Source: JAVBQG01 sp031549185
GTDB taxonomy: Bacteria > Synergistota > Synergistia > Synergistales > Synergistaceae
Reading direction: 5' to 3'
Length of the DNA stretch: 64,000 nucleotides
Assembly: GCA_031549185.1 (NCBI GenBank)
Contig: JAVBQG010000044.1
Location: forward strand, 20,715-84,714
The translations under genes and the position numbers were made by a program. The notes beneath the pieces are model-generated. The model was not told the DNA's origin. It saw only the letters and a program-made list of their open reading frames with translations, and made no database searches. Of this stretch, positions 24,552-32,751 are shown one piece after another; positions within the stretch are counted from its first letter, which is position 1; each line of letters opens with the position of its first letter.

Positions 24552-24902
24552 ATGGGCGCGCCTGTGAAGGAAAACATCACCCCCGACGTGCTCGACCGCG
24601 TCGACGTTCGCGTGGGCGAGATATTGAAGGTCGAGGACGTGGAGAGATCCGACAAGCTCGTCAAGCTGACGGTCGACTTCGGCGACTTCCGCCGGACGAT
24701 CCTGGTCGGCATGAAGAAGGAGCGCGAGAACCCGGCGGAGATCGTCGGGCGCCAGGCGCTCTTCGTCGTCAACATGGCCCCGCGCAAGATGGCGGGCGAG
24801 GTATCCGAAGGCATGCTCTTCGACATCGGCTACGCCGACGGAGTCACGCCGGTCCTCGCCGTGCCGGAAAAACCGGTCCTCAACGGTGTCCGTGCGGGGT
24901 GA
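24552..24902 (+). CDS. tRNA-binding-domain protein (CsaA / MetRS-beta-like)
   Basis: This 116-aa protein is almost entirely an EMAP-II-type OB-fold: VDVRVGEILKVEDVERSDKL, then VDFGDFRRTILVGM and the late NMAPRKMAGEVSEGMLF. Such stand-alone domains (Trbp111, CsaA) bind tRNA or act as chaperones. Residues at the binding face (R-V-G-x-I, D-K-L) are kept. It is 16 bp after the HEPN gene and convergent with the ATPase gene. Confidence 0.87.
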   Translation: MGAPVKENITPDVLDRVDVRVGEILKVEDVERSDKLVKLTVDFGDFRRTILVGMKKERENPAEIVGRQALFVVNMAPRKMAGEVSEGMLFDIGYADGVTPVLAVPEKPVLNGVRAG

Positions 24903-24926
24903 TGCGATTCGCTTCGTTTCGCACCG

Positions 24927-26225
24927 CTATCCCCTTGAAAAAGCGTTTCCGATTGCCCACAACGGTACGTTCCGCAGCCAGCCCTCGTCTCTGTAGTCCG
25001 CCATCGATGTGCGGATGGCGAACCGCGGTTGGAACCTCTCGTGGTAAGCCCTCAGGCTTTTAGCGTGCAGGTTTTCCTCCGCTTTCACCTCGATCGGAAT
25101 CACGTCACTGCCGTCGTCGACGACAAAGTCGATCTCGGAGGTGCCGCGTTCGTTGGACCAGTAGTAGGGCTCGATACCCTCGATCGTCTTTAGCTGTTGC
25201 AGCACATACTGCTCCGTGAGCGCGCCCTTGAATTCTTTGAACAGCTCGTTGCCCAGCAGTGCCTCCTGCCGCAGGCGCGCCATGCAGGAGAGCAGTCCTG
25301 TGTCGAGCAGAAACAGCTTGAACGCCTTCAAATCCTCATAGGCTTTCAGCGGCAGGTTGGGTGCGGTGATCCGATGCACCTTGTGGATCAGCCCGCAGTC
25401 CGCGAGCCAGAGCATCGCGAGCTCGTATTCCCTCGCTCTCGCCCCTTCTTTGATGAGGCCATAGACGAATTTTTTATTTTCCCTCGCCAGCTGCGCCGGG
25501 ATGCTGTTCCAAAGCATGCGGACGCGTGGCACGATCTCTTGGGGGGCGTGCTTCGAGAAGTCCTGTTCGTAGGCGGCGAGAATGCGCCCCTGTATCTCGC
25601 GCACTTCGCCAAAGTCGCGGCGGTCGGCGAAACTTTGGACCGCCTCCGGCATACCTCCTACGTAGTAATAGAACTTCAGGGCATCGATATACTCCTGGCG
25701 AAAGGCCGTAGCCAGTGCGAAGTCGCCTTTTTCCACCAGCTCCACATATTGCGCTTTTCCCGTTGCCCGCATGAATTCGTGGAAGGAGAGCGGGTACAGG
25801 TCCAGAAACTCCACTTTGCCCACGGGAAATGAGGTCCCCGCGTGCAGTGCGACGCCAAGCATCGAACCCGCGCAGACAATCTGGTACTGTGGGGCCGTTT
25901 CGTTGAAGTACTTCAGGGATGTCAGCGCCTGCGGCGCCTCCTGCACCTCGTCGAAAATCAGCAGCGTGTTCTGCGGGGCGATCTTGTGCCCCGCGTATAT
26001 CTCCAGCCCCGTGACGATGCGCTCGACATTTAAATCGGCAGCGAAGAGCTCCCGCATCCGCGTGTCGTTCTCGAAGTTGATGTAGACGGTTTTTTCATAG
26101 GCTGTTCTCCCCAACTCACGCATCAGCCAGGTCTTACCGACCTGGCGCGCGCCTCTGATGACGAGGGGTTTCTTGTCCTTTTTCTTCGTCCATTCGATCA
26201 GGCGCCCAAGCGCTGCCCTATACAT
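24927..26225 (-). CDS. AAA ATPase with DUF4143 domain
   Basis: This 432-aa protein has an N-terminal ATPase core with Walker A GARQVGKTWLMRELG (about 20-34) and Walker B LLIFDEVQEA (about 88-97). A C-terminal DUF4143 domain of the nuclease-like fold follows (about 210-400) with the motif SEIDFVVDDGSDVIPIEVKA, a D-x(n)-E-x-K nuclease-like arrangement. This widespread family has no settled role. It is a single gene on the minus strand, probably acquired independently of its neighbours. Confidence 0.87.
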   Translation of the reverse strand: MYRAALGRLIEWTKKKDKKPLVIRGARQVGKTWLMRELGRTAYEKTVYINFENDTRMRELFAADLNVERIVTGLEIYAGHKIAPQNTLLIFDEVQEAPQALTSLKYFNETAPQYQIVCAGSMLGVALHAGTSFPVGKVEFLDLYPLSFHEFMRATGKAQYVELVEKGDFALATAFRQEYIDALKFYYYVGGMPEAVQSFADRRDFGEVREIQGRILAAYEQDFSKHAPQEIVPRVRMLWNSIPAQLARENKKFVYGLIKEGARAREYELAMLWLADCGLIHKVHRITAPNLPLKAYEDLKAFKLFLLDTGLLSCMARLRQEALLGNELFKEFKGALTEQYVLQQLKTIEGIEPYYWSNERGTSEIDFVVDDGSDVIPIEVKAEENLHAKSLRAYHERFQPRFAIRTSMADYRDEGWLRNVPLWAIGNAFSRG

Positions 26226-26332
26226 GCACGATCACCTCACGATTTTGCATGTATGATTATGTCATATGAGCCAAAAAATGCAATGAATTTTATGGTGTGA
26301 AATCACATTTTGCGAGGGAGTTTTGTGAAAGA

Positions 26333-26365
26333 GGATCGGGGGCGGTTTTGCGTCGCCCCCGATCC
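26333..26365 (-). terminator. Intrinsic terminator of the aldolase gene
   Basis: GGATCGGGGGCG (26333-26344) and CGCCCCCGATCC (26354-26365) form a perfect 12-bp stem with a 9-nt loop just after the aldolase stop. The T-tract on the minus strand is short and interrupted (CTCTTTC), so it is a strong hairpin with a weak tail. Confidence 0.7.
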
Positions 26366-26372
26366 TTCGTCT

Positions 26373-27419
26373 TCACGCGATCGTGATCTTCTTATCCTTG
26401 TAGACCGACTGTACTGCCTGAATTAATTCCACGCCATCCTTGAATGGCTTCTGGAAGGCTTTTCTGCCCAGGATCAGGCCGCTGCCGCCGGCTCGTTTGT
26501 TGACGACGGCGGTGTAGACGGCCTCGGCCAGGTCGTTCTGGCCGGAGGCGCCGCCGGAGTTGATCAGGGGCGCCCGGCCGGCGTAGCAGTTGAGCAACTG
26601 GTAGCGCGTCAGGTCGATCGGGTGGCTCGTGCTGAGTTTGTCGTACATGCCGGGGGCCGATTTGCCGAACTTGAGCGCCGTGAAGCCTCCGTTGCACTCC
26701 GGCAGCTTCTGTTTGATGATATCAGCCTGGATCGTGACGCCGAGGTGGTTGGCCTGCCCGGTGAGGTCGGCCGCCAGGTGGTAGTCGGCCTCCTTCGTCT
26801 TGAAGGCGTCGTTGCGCAGATAGCACCAGAGGATCGTGGCCATGCCCAGCTCGTGTGCGCGCTCGAAAGCCTCCGTGATCTCCTGCAGTTGACGGCCCGA
26901 CTGCTCGCTGCCGAAGTAGATCGTCGCGCCGACCGCGACGGCCCCCATGTTCCATGCCTGCTCGACGGAGGCGAAGAGGATCTGGTCGCTCTTGTTGGGA
27001 TACGTCAACAGCTCGTTGTGGTTGATCTTGAGGATGAAGGGGATCTTGTGCGCGTACTTGCGCGCTGTCAACCCCAGCACGCCGAGCGTGCTCGCGACGG
27101 CGTTGCACCCCGCTTCGATCGCCAGTTTGACGATGTTCTCCGGGTCGAAGTACATCGGGTTGGGAGCGAAGCTCGCGCCCGCCGAGTGCTCGATTCCCTG
27201 GTCGACGGGGAGGATCGAGATGTACCCGGTCCCCGCCAGGTTGCCCGTTCCGAAGAGCGTCTGCAGCGAGCCGAGCACCCTGTTGTTGCGATCGCTCTGC
27301 ACCCAGACGCGCTCGGGGAAATCCGGCCCCGGCAGCGAGAGCGTCTTTTTGTCGACGACGCACTTGTGGTTCAAAAGGTCATCAGCGCGCTTTCCCAGCA
27401 GTTCGACGGTCTTGGACAT
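26373..27419 (-). CDS. fbaB: Class I fructose-bisphosphate aldolase (DhnA/FbaB type)
   Basis: This 348-aa DhnA-type class I aldolase cleaves fructose 1,6-bisphosphate through a Schiff base. Visible landmarks are ISILPVDQGIEHSAGASF, FILKINHNELL, the lysine-containing GFTALKFGKSAPGMY region, the phosphate-binding INSGGASGQND and GSGLILGRKAFQKP. The ATG has AAGGAGG 7 nt upstream. It is a single gene with its own terminator. It could act in glycolysis or gluconeogenesis, or on related sugar phosphates. Confidence 0.9.
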   Translation of the reverse strand: MSKTVELLGKRADDLLNHKCVVDKKTLSLPGPDFPERVWVQSDRNNRVLGSLQTLFGTGNLAGTGYISILPVDQGIEHSAGASFAPNPMYFDPENIVKLAIEAGCNAVASTLGVLGLTARKYAHKIPFILKINHNELLTYPNKSDQILFASVEQAWNMGAVAVGATIYFGSEQSGRQLQEITEAFERAHELGMATILWCYLRNDAFKTKEADYHLAADLTGQANHLGVTIQADIIKQKLPECNGGFTALKFGKSAPGMYDKLSTSHPIDLTRYQLLNCYAGRAPLINSGGASGQNDLAEAVYTAVVNKRAGGSGLILGRKAFQKPFKDGVELIQAVQSVYKDKKITIA

Positions 27420-27550
27420 GATCTTTCCTCCTTTTTTCTCGCAGTGAGGCGATATCCTGCGTTCTCGATTATTATGATCGGAGGGAGGGGTGCGCGTATC
27501 GGCTTTTTGTGAGATTCGGAAACGTTTTTTTGAAAAATCGACGAAACTTC

Positions 27551-27579
27551 TAGGCAGTGGTCCCGTATGCAGTTATAAT
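27551..27579 (+). promoter_or_regulatory. Sigma-70-type promoter of the ECF / CoA-transferase operon
   Basis: TAGGCA (27551-27556) and TATAAT (27574-27579) are separated by 17 bp; the -10 matches the consensus exactly and the -35 matches at four of six positions. It precedes the ECF gene by 45 bp and reads away from the aldolase gene. Confidence 0.7.
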
Positions 27580-27624
27580 GTGCGGTGTGACATGATTTCA
27601 CGCCTTGCCCTTGGAGGTTTTGCG

Positions 27625-28146
27625 GTGTCGAAGATCAACACGTCCCACATAGCAAGGATCGGCCTCCTTGCCGCGCTCGCGGTGGTCGCGATCTGCATCT
27701 TCCGGATTCCCGGGCCGGACGGAAAGCTTTATTTTCATCTCGGAGAAACTATCATTCTGACATCCGCCATTCTGTTGGGGCGAAAGGGCGGCGCGTTCGT
27801 GGGGTCGATCTCTTCGGCCCTGGCCGATGTCCTTCTCGGCGCGACTCTCTGGGCGCCGTTCAGCTTCGTCATTCACGGCGCGGAGGCGTGGCTGGTGGGA
27901 GTCCTTTCGGACGGAAGCGGGGGCAAACGCGATTTTCTGGCCATGTTGGCGGGCATATGCGTCATGATCGTCGGTTATACGTTTATGGCCGGCCTCCTGT
28001 ACGGCATCGCGGTCGTGCCGATCGAATTTTTCGGCGACGCGATGCAGGGTTTGCTCGGCCTCGCGACGGCTTTCCCGTTTGTACGCCTGATCGTCCACCG
28101 CTTCCCTTCGTTGATGGGGGACAGAGAGGGGAGAAAGTCTTCTTGA
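27625..28146 (+). CDS. ECF transporter S component
   Basis: This integral membrane protein of about 173 aa has five to six hydrophobic segments and the pattern LYFHLGETIILTSAILLGRK, GAFVGSISSALADVLLG and ATLWAPFSFVIHGAEAW. It resembles the substrate-binding S components of energy-coupling factor vitamin transporters (PF07155-like). The vitamin is not evident. GTG 27625 is chosen because GGAGG lies 8 nt upstream. The T and A/A' units are not in the window and may be shared. The stop overlaps the regulator gene. Confidence 0.8.
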   Translation: MSKINTSHIARIGLLAALAVVAICIFRIPGPDGKLYFHLGETIILTSAILLGRKGGAFVGSISSALADVLLGATLWAPFSFVIHGAEAWLVGVLSDGSGGKRDFLAMLAGICVMIVGYTFMAGLLYGIAVVPIEFFGDAMQGLLGLATAFPFVRLIVHRFPSLMGDREGRKSS

Positions 28147-28859
28147 ACGAGTCCGCCGAGAGAATCCAACTCCAGATCCTGAAGATGCTGAGCGCCGTCC
28201 ACGCGCCGCAGGGCGCCGGGGCCGTATCGGACGCGCTGAAGGATACGGGCTTCCCCATCAGCGAGGCGGCAGTCGGGAGAGTCCTCCGCGGCATGCGCAA
28301 CGATGGGCTGCTGGTACGTGTCGGTTTTCAGGGGCACTTGATCACGAACGAGGGGCGTGAGCGCATGAACGAGCTCGACGCCCAGATCCGCATATCCGAG
28401 ATGTTGCGTTCGTGCCTGCATGGCGGCAGCGAGCGCGGCGCCTCGCACCTCTGCGACGCGCTGTTGGCGCTTCGATCCCTCGGGCGGGAGTCGGTTCTCG
28501 AGGCGATCGAGCGGGCGAGCGATGCCGACCTCTCGCGCATTCAGACGACGATCGAAAAATATATCACCCCGAAAGAGGGAGAGCCGAGGGAGGGCCTTTT
28601 CGGCGCTTTCTATCAGACGCTGCTGGACATCTCGAAAATTCCCATGTTCGAACACTTCTTCAACCTGCTCGAGGTCTCCGTGATGAGCGACCCGCACCTG
28701 TCGAAGCTCTTCCGCAAGGCGGAGACAACGCTTGGCGGGACGTACGAAAAGATCCTCGACGCGATCAAAGCGCGGCAGCCGGAGGTTGCGGTCAGTATGG
28801 TGACGAACCAGATCGATCGGGTCATCTCACATATCATGGCCGACGCGGACGACAGGTAG
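28143..28859 (+). CDS. Winged-helix / FCD-type transcriptional regulator
   Basis: This 238-aa protein has an N-terminal winged helix (about 5-75: RIQLQILKMLSAVHAP, AAVGRVLRGMRNDGLLVRVG). The C-terminal half is helical and resembles an FCD ligand-binding domain of the FadR group (LFGAFYQTLLDISKIPMFEH, AIKARQPEVAVSMVTNQI). The N-terminus is not a standard GntR helix-turn-helix. TTG 28143 overlaps the ECF stop (TTGA). Its position before the CoA-transferase genes suggests control by an acyl or carboxylate ligand. Confidence 0.7.
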   Translation: MNESAERIQLQILKMLSAVHAPQGAGAVSDALKDTGFPISEAAVGRVLRGMRNDGLLVRVGFQGHLITNEGRERMNELDAQIRISEMLRSCLHGGSERGASHLCDALLALRSLGRESVLEAIERASDADLSRIQTTIEKYITPKEGEPREGLFGAFYQTLLDISKIPMFEHFFNLLEVSVMSDPHLSKLFRKAETTLGGTYEKILDAIKARQPEVAVSMVTNQIDRVISHIMADADDR

Positions 28860-28864
28860 GGCGC

Positions 28865-29554
28865 ATGAAAAAGCGGATCGAAAAGCCGGTTGTCACAGCG
28901 GCGGAAGCGGTGAAATACGTCAAACGCGGCGACACGATCATGGTGGGTGGTTTCATCTACGGAGGGATCCCCTACACGCTGATCGACGCCCTCCTCGAGG
29001 CCGGCACCGACGACCTCACGATGATCTCGTGCGACACCTGCTACGCGGACGTCGGGCACGGCCGGCTGGTCGCGCAGAATCGCGTGAAGAAGGTCGTGGC
29101 CGCGCACGTCGGTCTCAACAAGAAGACCGGCGCGCGATACCACGCCGGCGATCTCGAGCTGGAGCTCTGCCCCATGGGGACGTTTGTGGAGCGGATCCGC
29201 TGCGGCGGCTACGGCCTCGGCGGTTTCCTCACGCTTGCGGGCGTCGGTACCGTCGTAGCGGAGGGCAAACGGGAGCTGGAGGTCGGCGGCAAAAAATACC
29301 TGCTCGAACTGCCGCTTCGCGCCGACGTCTCTCTCGTACGCGCGCACAGGGCGGACCGGATGGGTAACCTCGTGTACAAGGGGACGAACCGGAACTTCAA
29401 CCCCGTGATGGCCGCGGCCGGGGACGTCGTGATCGCCGAGGTGGACGAGATCGTGGAGCCCGGCGCACTCGATCCGGACGCGATCGTCACGCAGGGTATT
29501 CTGATCGACATGCTCGTAATCAAAGGGGATTCGTACTATGCTGCCAGAACTTGA
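28865..29554 (+). CDS. CoA-transferase subunit A (acetate/butyrate-acetoacetate type)
   Basis: This 229-aa protein belongs to the family I CoA-transferase alpha subunits (AtoD/ScoA-like). The AAEAVKYVKRGDTIMVGGF start, the glycine-rich CGGYGLGGFLTLAGVGT and LVYKGTNRNFNPVMAAAGD match the family. It starts 5 bp after the regulator and overlaps subunit B by 17 bp. With subunit B it would move CoA between short-chain acyl-CoA and acetate or a 3-oxoacid, fitting amino-acid fermentation. Confidence 0.88.
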   Translation: MKKRIEKPVVTAAEAVKYVKRGDTIMVGGFIYGGIPYTLIDALLEAGTDDLTMISCDTCYADVGHGRLVAQNRVKKVVAAHVGLNKKTGARYHAGDLELELCPMGTFVERIRCGGYGLGGFLTLAGVGTVVAEGKRELEVGGKKYLLELPLRADVSLVRAHRADRMGNLVYKGTNRNFNPVMAAAGDVVIAEVDEIVEPGALDPDAIVTQGILIDMLVIKGDSYYAART

Positions 29555-30221
29555 CGAGAAGACAGCCCGGGAGCGGATCGCGAGAAGGGTCGCCCTCGAG
29601 TTCGAGGACGGCGACGTCGTCAATCTTGGAATTGGCATTCCGACGCTCGTCTCCGACTACATTCCGCAGGACGTCCATGTGATCCTGCAGGCGGAGAACG
29701 GCGCGATCGGCGTGGGTCCCGCGCCCGAGGTCCCCGACCTGCGCTTCATCGGAGCCGGGGGGCGTCCTATTACGCTCCTGCCCGGCGGCAGCTTCTTCGC
29801 CAGCGATACGAGCTTCGGACTGATCCGAGGCGGGCACGTGGATGCCACGGTGTTGGGCGCGCTGGAGGTCGACGAGAACGGCGACCTCGCCAACTGGACC
29901 GTGCCCGGCAAGAGTCTGCCCGGCATGGGCGGCGCGATGGACCTGGTCGTCGGCGCGAAGCGCGTCTACATCGCGATGACGCTCGCCACGAAGAAGGGCG
30001 AGCCCAAGATCGTCAAAAAATGCAGCCTGCCCCTCACCGCCGTCGGCGTCGTCTCCATGATCGCCACGGAGTTCGCCGTCTTCAAGTTCATCGACCGAAA
30101 GCTGTACCTGGTCGAGCTGGCGTCCGACGCGACCCTCGAAGGGGTACGGGAGAGCGTCGGGGCGCGTTTCGAGGTGTTGGAGCCGCTCGTGCCGATGCGC
30201 CAAAGCCCATGCTCCGATTGA
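29538..30221 (+). CDS. CoA-transferase subunit B (acetate/butyrate-acetoacetate type)
   Basis: This 227-aa beta subunit contains the catalytic glutamate in the E-N-G motif (QAENGAIGVGPAPE), preceded by VNLGIGIPTLVSDYI. Further family motifs are HVDATVLGALEVDENGDLAN and GMGGAMDLV. It overlaps subunit A by 17 bp. Full length for the family. It is the last gene of the ECF-regulator-CoA-transferase operon; the next 50 bp or so have no clear terminator. Confidence 0.9.
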   Translation: MLPELDEKTARERIARRVALEFEDGDVVNLGIGIPTLVSDYIPQDVHVILQAENGAIGVGPAPEVPDLRFIGAGGRPITLLPGGSFFASDTSFGLIRGGHVDATVLGALEVDENGDLANWTVPGKSLPGMGGAMDLVVGAKRVYIAMTLATKKGEPKIVKKCSLPLTAVGVVSMIATEFAVFKFIDRKLYLVELASDATLEGVRESVGARFEVLEPLVPMRQSPCSD

Positions 30222-30271
30222 ATACTGGACGCTATACGGTTCAACGCCAGTAACGGGAATGTTGCCGCTCG

Positions 30272-30565
30272 ATGTCGGGCCGGATGATTGGCGCCTGGAT
30301 CAAGAGCGGCCGGGAACGTTTTCGAATGTGCCAAGATAAAGCAGTGCGCAATATCGGGGAAGGTGGAGTTGGAAATCCGCAAAGAGTCGCGAAGCGGATG
30401 AAGCTGAAGGCGTTCGAGGAGAAGTATCGGAGCGAAGAGCCGGACATGAAGGAGATGGAACAATACCTCTACGGTTGGCTGGGGCACGCGGAATATGGGG
30501 ATACGTACGGTTTACGGAAAAAGCTTCTTGACGGATTTATCTTGACGCGAGGTGATGGGGAATGA
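30272..30565 (+). pseudogene. Remnant of a DGR/group-II-like reverse transcriptase (C-terminus only)
   Basis: This 97-codon frame lacks any catalytic reverse transcriptase motif, but its last 40 residues or so (EMEQYLYGWLGHAEYGDTYG followed by LRKKLLDGF) match the C-terminal thumb end common in bacterial reverse transcriptases of the DGR class, typically S-W-L-G-H-A-x-H-x-x-T-Y-x-L-R-K-K. The basic segment before it (QRVAKRMKLKAFEEKY) also fits. ATG 30272 has no ribosome binding site, so translation is doubtful. Its stop overlaps the next start (ATGA). I infer a deleted reverse transcriptase gene; a short functional accessory protein is the alternative. Confidence 0.6.
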
Positions 30566-32664
30566 AACGAGGGAATGTGAGGAGACATCTACTTATCGCG
30601 ACAGTATTGTTTTTGTGTCTCGCGCATTTGGGCGCGAGCGCCGAAGCCGCCGGGGTGACATTGAAGAGCTGGACTGGCACGGCTCGCACGTCCAACAGCG
30701 ACCCAGTGGGCACGTACGAATATGTCCTGTTTGGCCGGTATCTGCAGGACGAGGATCCCCTGAATTCAGGGCAATATCTGAAACAGCCGATTTTGTGGCG
30801 TGTGCTGAGCGCGGACCAGACGGGGAGTGCCCGGAAGGCTCTTCTGTTCTCTGACAAGAATCTGGACGTCAGCGTGTTTGGCGCAGGCAACAACTACGGG
30901 ACCTCGAACGTACGAGCGTTCCTTGTCGGGGCGAATGAGGATGGCGCAGGTGGAGGAATCTTTAATAATGCAAATTACTTCAGCGCGTCGGAAAGAGGTG
31001 TCGTTTCGGCGGACGCATTCGAGACGCGAGATGGAAATGGTGCCGATCCTATAACGACGACAAACCCCCTGTTCTTACTCTCTCAAGGGCAACTACAGCA
31101 GCAGCTGTTCGGTTTCTTGAATTCAAATGCAGGGGATAACAATCGTATTGCTCAAAACACGGCATACGCCCGTGATAAAGGAGCTTTCGATAGTTCTGGC
31201 ATCGGGCTTTACTGGACACGTTCTCCGTCCTCTGGCCACGCGGGCAGCGCGTGGGACGTGAGCCTCGTCGGCAACCTGGGCGTCTACGGTGTGGGCGGCT
31301 CCGGGGTTGCGGTTCGCCCAGCTTGTTATCTAAATCTTGAATCTGTAATCTTTAAATCTGGCTTGAAAGATTTTGATTCCAGCTCCCCACTTGCCGCCGA
31401 AGGCGGCGGAATTTTGAATCCGTGGATTCTGGTTTTGGGCGGCATGGCTCCGCATGACGCCACCTGGCCGTTGTTTGTTGTGTCGGCGGATTGCAAGCCG
31501 TCCGGCGCGGAAATCGACGCGACCGGCAAGGTCATGACCGTGTCGTGGGATGTCGCGCTGTCGCCCGCCGTGCGGCGTTGGCCCGCGTCTGTCGATTTCA
31601 CGCTCACGCGCCCCGGCAACGTCAAGTCGAACCCCGTGTCCGTGACCAGCGACGACCAGAACGATAAAGTCTTGATCCTGACGTTCGCGAACGCAACGTT
31701 GCGGGGAGAAAGCGTGACGCTCGGTTACAACCTGAATACGGACGCGATCAGCTGTGATTATGATGCCCCAGGCTCAGTTGCAAGTGTCGTGAACAGCTTT
31801 ACGCTCCCCACAGCCAACATCACGAACAATTCGACCGCCACGCCCGGCGGCAGTGCCGACGGTGGCACGAAGCCGTCGACCGTCACGATGCCGACAAACG
31901 TCTCGGCCACCGTCGGCGGCGAGAAGATCGATGCTGAGAAGCAGACCGACGGCAAGACGTTCCTGATCACCGTCCCGGCGGGCACGGATATCTCGAAGCT
32001 GCCGATCAACATGACGCTGCCGACGGGCGCGACCAGCGTTCCGAAACTGCCCACGTCGCACGACTTCACCAAGGGGCCGCTCGAAGTCACCATAACGGCG
32101 CAGGACAGCAAAACGACGGTGACATACACGATCGACGTGAAGGTCGAGAGCCCGGCGGGCCCGACCGAGAAGCCGCTCTTCACGATCAACGTCGCCGACT
32201 GCGAGATCGTCGTGACGCGGAATGCCGACGGCACGCTGGCGGTGAAGGTCCGCATCCCGTTCGCGCAGAGTTCGAACCCGGTCTTGCTGGATACGGTGAA
32301 GATGATCGCCAGCTCGCTCGGCCTCGCGAACGTCTCGTACGGCATCGTGAACGCCGACGGCAGCGAGACGCCGGTCGCGAGGATGGCGGCGAAGGCCCCG
32401 TATCTGGAGATAAGAGGCACGGCGACGAACATGGACGCGATCAAAAACGGCGTCGTCACGCAGATTCAATACACGCTGAAGGGCGACAACGGCCTGTACG
32501 CGCAGACGTTCGCAAACGGTGGCTTGAAGCTCGCCGACATGCCCGGCTACCCGAGCCCGGAACCGACGCCGAGCGGCAGCAGCTCGAGCGGTTGCGACGC
32601 GGGCATGGCGGGATTGTGGGGGGTGGCGCTCTGTGGGGCGTACCTGTGGAGGCAGTGGCGGTAG
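30562..32664 (+). CDS. Secreted Synerg-CTERM surface protein with DUF6273-like variable domain
   Basis: This 700-aa exported protein has a signal peptide at about 1-29. An N-terminal domain (about 45-260) resembles DUF6273-type folds, with WTGTARTSNSDPVGTYEYVL, ILWRVLSADQ and the terminal YWTRSP...VRPA pattern (217-254). Two or three beta-sandwich-like regions follow (about 300-640). The C-terminus GSSSSGCDAGMAG plus a hydrophobic helix and WRQWR fits Synerg-CTERM sorting. Residues 218-253 look like a DGR variable region. The start overlaps the reverse transcriptase remnant. GC content dips around 30850-31200, unlike the neighbours. It probably sits at the cell surface and binds a variable ligand. 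Confidence 0.8.
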   Translation: MKRGNVRRHLLIATVLFLCLAHLGASAEAAGVTLKSWTGTARTSNSDPVGTYEYVLFGRYLQDEDPLNSGQYLKQPILWRVLSADQTGSARKALLFSDKNLDVSVFGAGNNYGTSNVRAFLVGANEDGAGGGIFNNANYFSASERGVVSADAFETRDGNGADPITTTNPLFLLSQGQLQQQLFGFLNSNAGDNNRIAQNTAYARDKGAFDSSGIGLYWTRSPSSGHAGSAWDVSLVGNLGVYGVGGSGVAVRPACYLNLESVIFKSGLKDFDSSSPLAAEGGGILNPWILVLGGMAPHDATWPLFVVSADCKPSGAEIDATGKVMTVSWDVALSPAVRRWPASVDFTLTRPGNVKSNPVSVTSDDQNDKVLILTFANATLRGESVTLGYNLNTDAISCDYDAPGSVASVVNSFTLPTANITNNSTATPGGSADGGTKPSTVTMPTNVSATVGGEKIDAEKQTDGKTFLITVPAGTDISKLPINMTLPTGATSVPKLPTSHDFTKGPLEVTITAQDSKTTVTYTIDVKVESPAGPTEKPLFTINVADCEIVVTRNADGTLAVKVRIPFAQSSNPVLLDTVKMIASSLGLANVSYGIVNADGSETPVARMAAKAPYLEIRGTATNMDAIKNGVVTQIQYTLKGDNGLYAQTFANGGLKLADMPGYPSPEPTPSGSSSSGCDAGMAGLWGVALCGAYLWRQWR
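31213..31320 (+). other. Candidate DGR variable region within the surface protein
   Basis: Residues 218-253 run from W-T-R-S-P to V-R-P. Codons between the fixed W, A, V and L positions are mostly NNC (GGC, CAC, AGC, GAC, CTC, GTC, AAC, TAC, TCC), which is what AAC codons in a template become after adenine mutagenesis. The segment is also poorer in A than its flanks. High overall GC3 weakens this test. No matching template repeat was found in the window. Confidence 0.45.
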
Positions 32665-32693
32665 AACTCCCTACGGGGTCGGTTGTTTTGTAA

Positions 32694-32714
32694 GTATCGA
32701 TATCGCATCGATAC
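32694..32714. terminator. Perfect inverted repeat between convergent genes
   Basis: GTATCGAT-ATCGC-ATCGATAC is an 8-bp perfect stem with a 5-nt loop, flanked by TTTGT and ACAAA that extend the symmetry. It lies between the surface-protein stop and the hybrid-kinase stop. It could end transcription from both sides, although neither side has a long T-tract. Confidence 0.45.
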
Positions 32715-32751
32715 AGACAAACCACCGGCCTCGATTCATAATCTGAGACAG

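Noticed and set aside
31213..31320. Reading the variable-like segment as a tandem repeat
   Set aside because: The GGC-rich stretch has no periodic unit; the NNC pattern with fixed residues is better explained by a protein motif or adenine mutagenesis.
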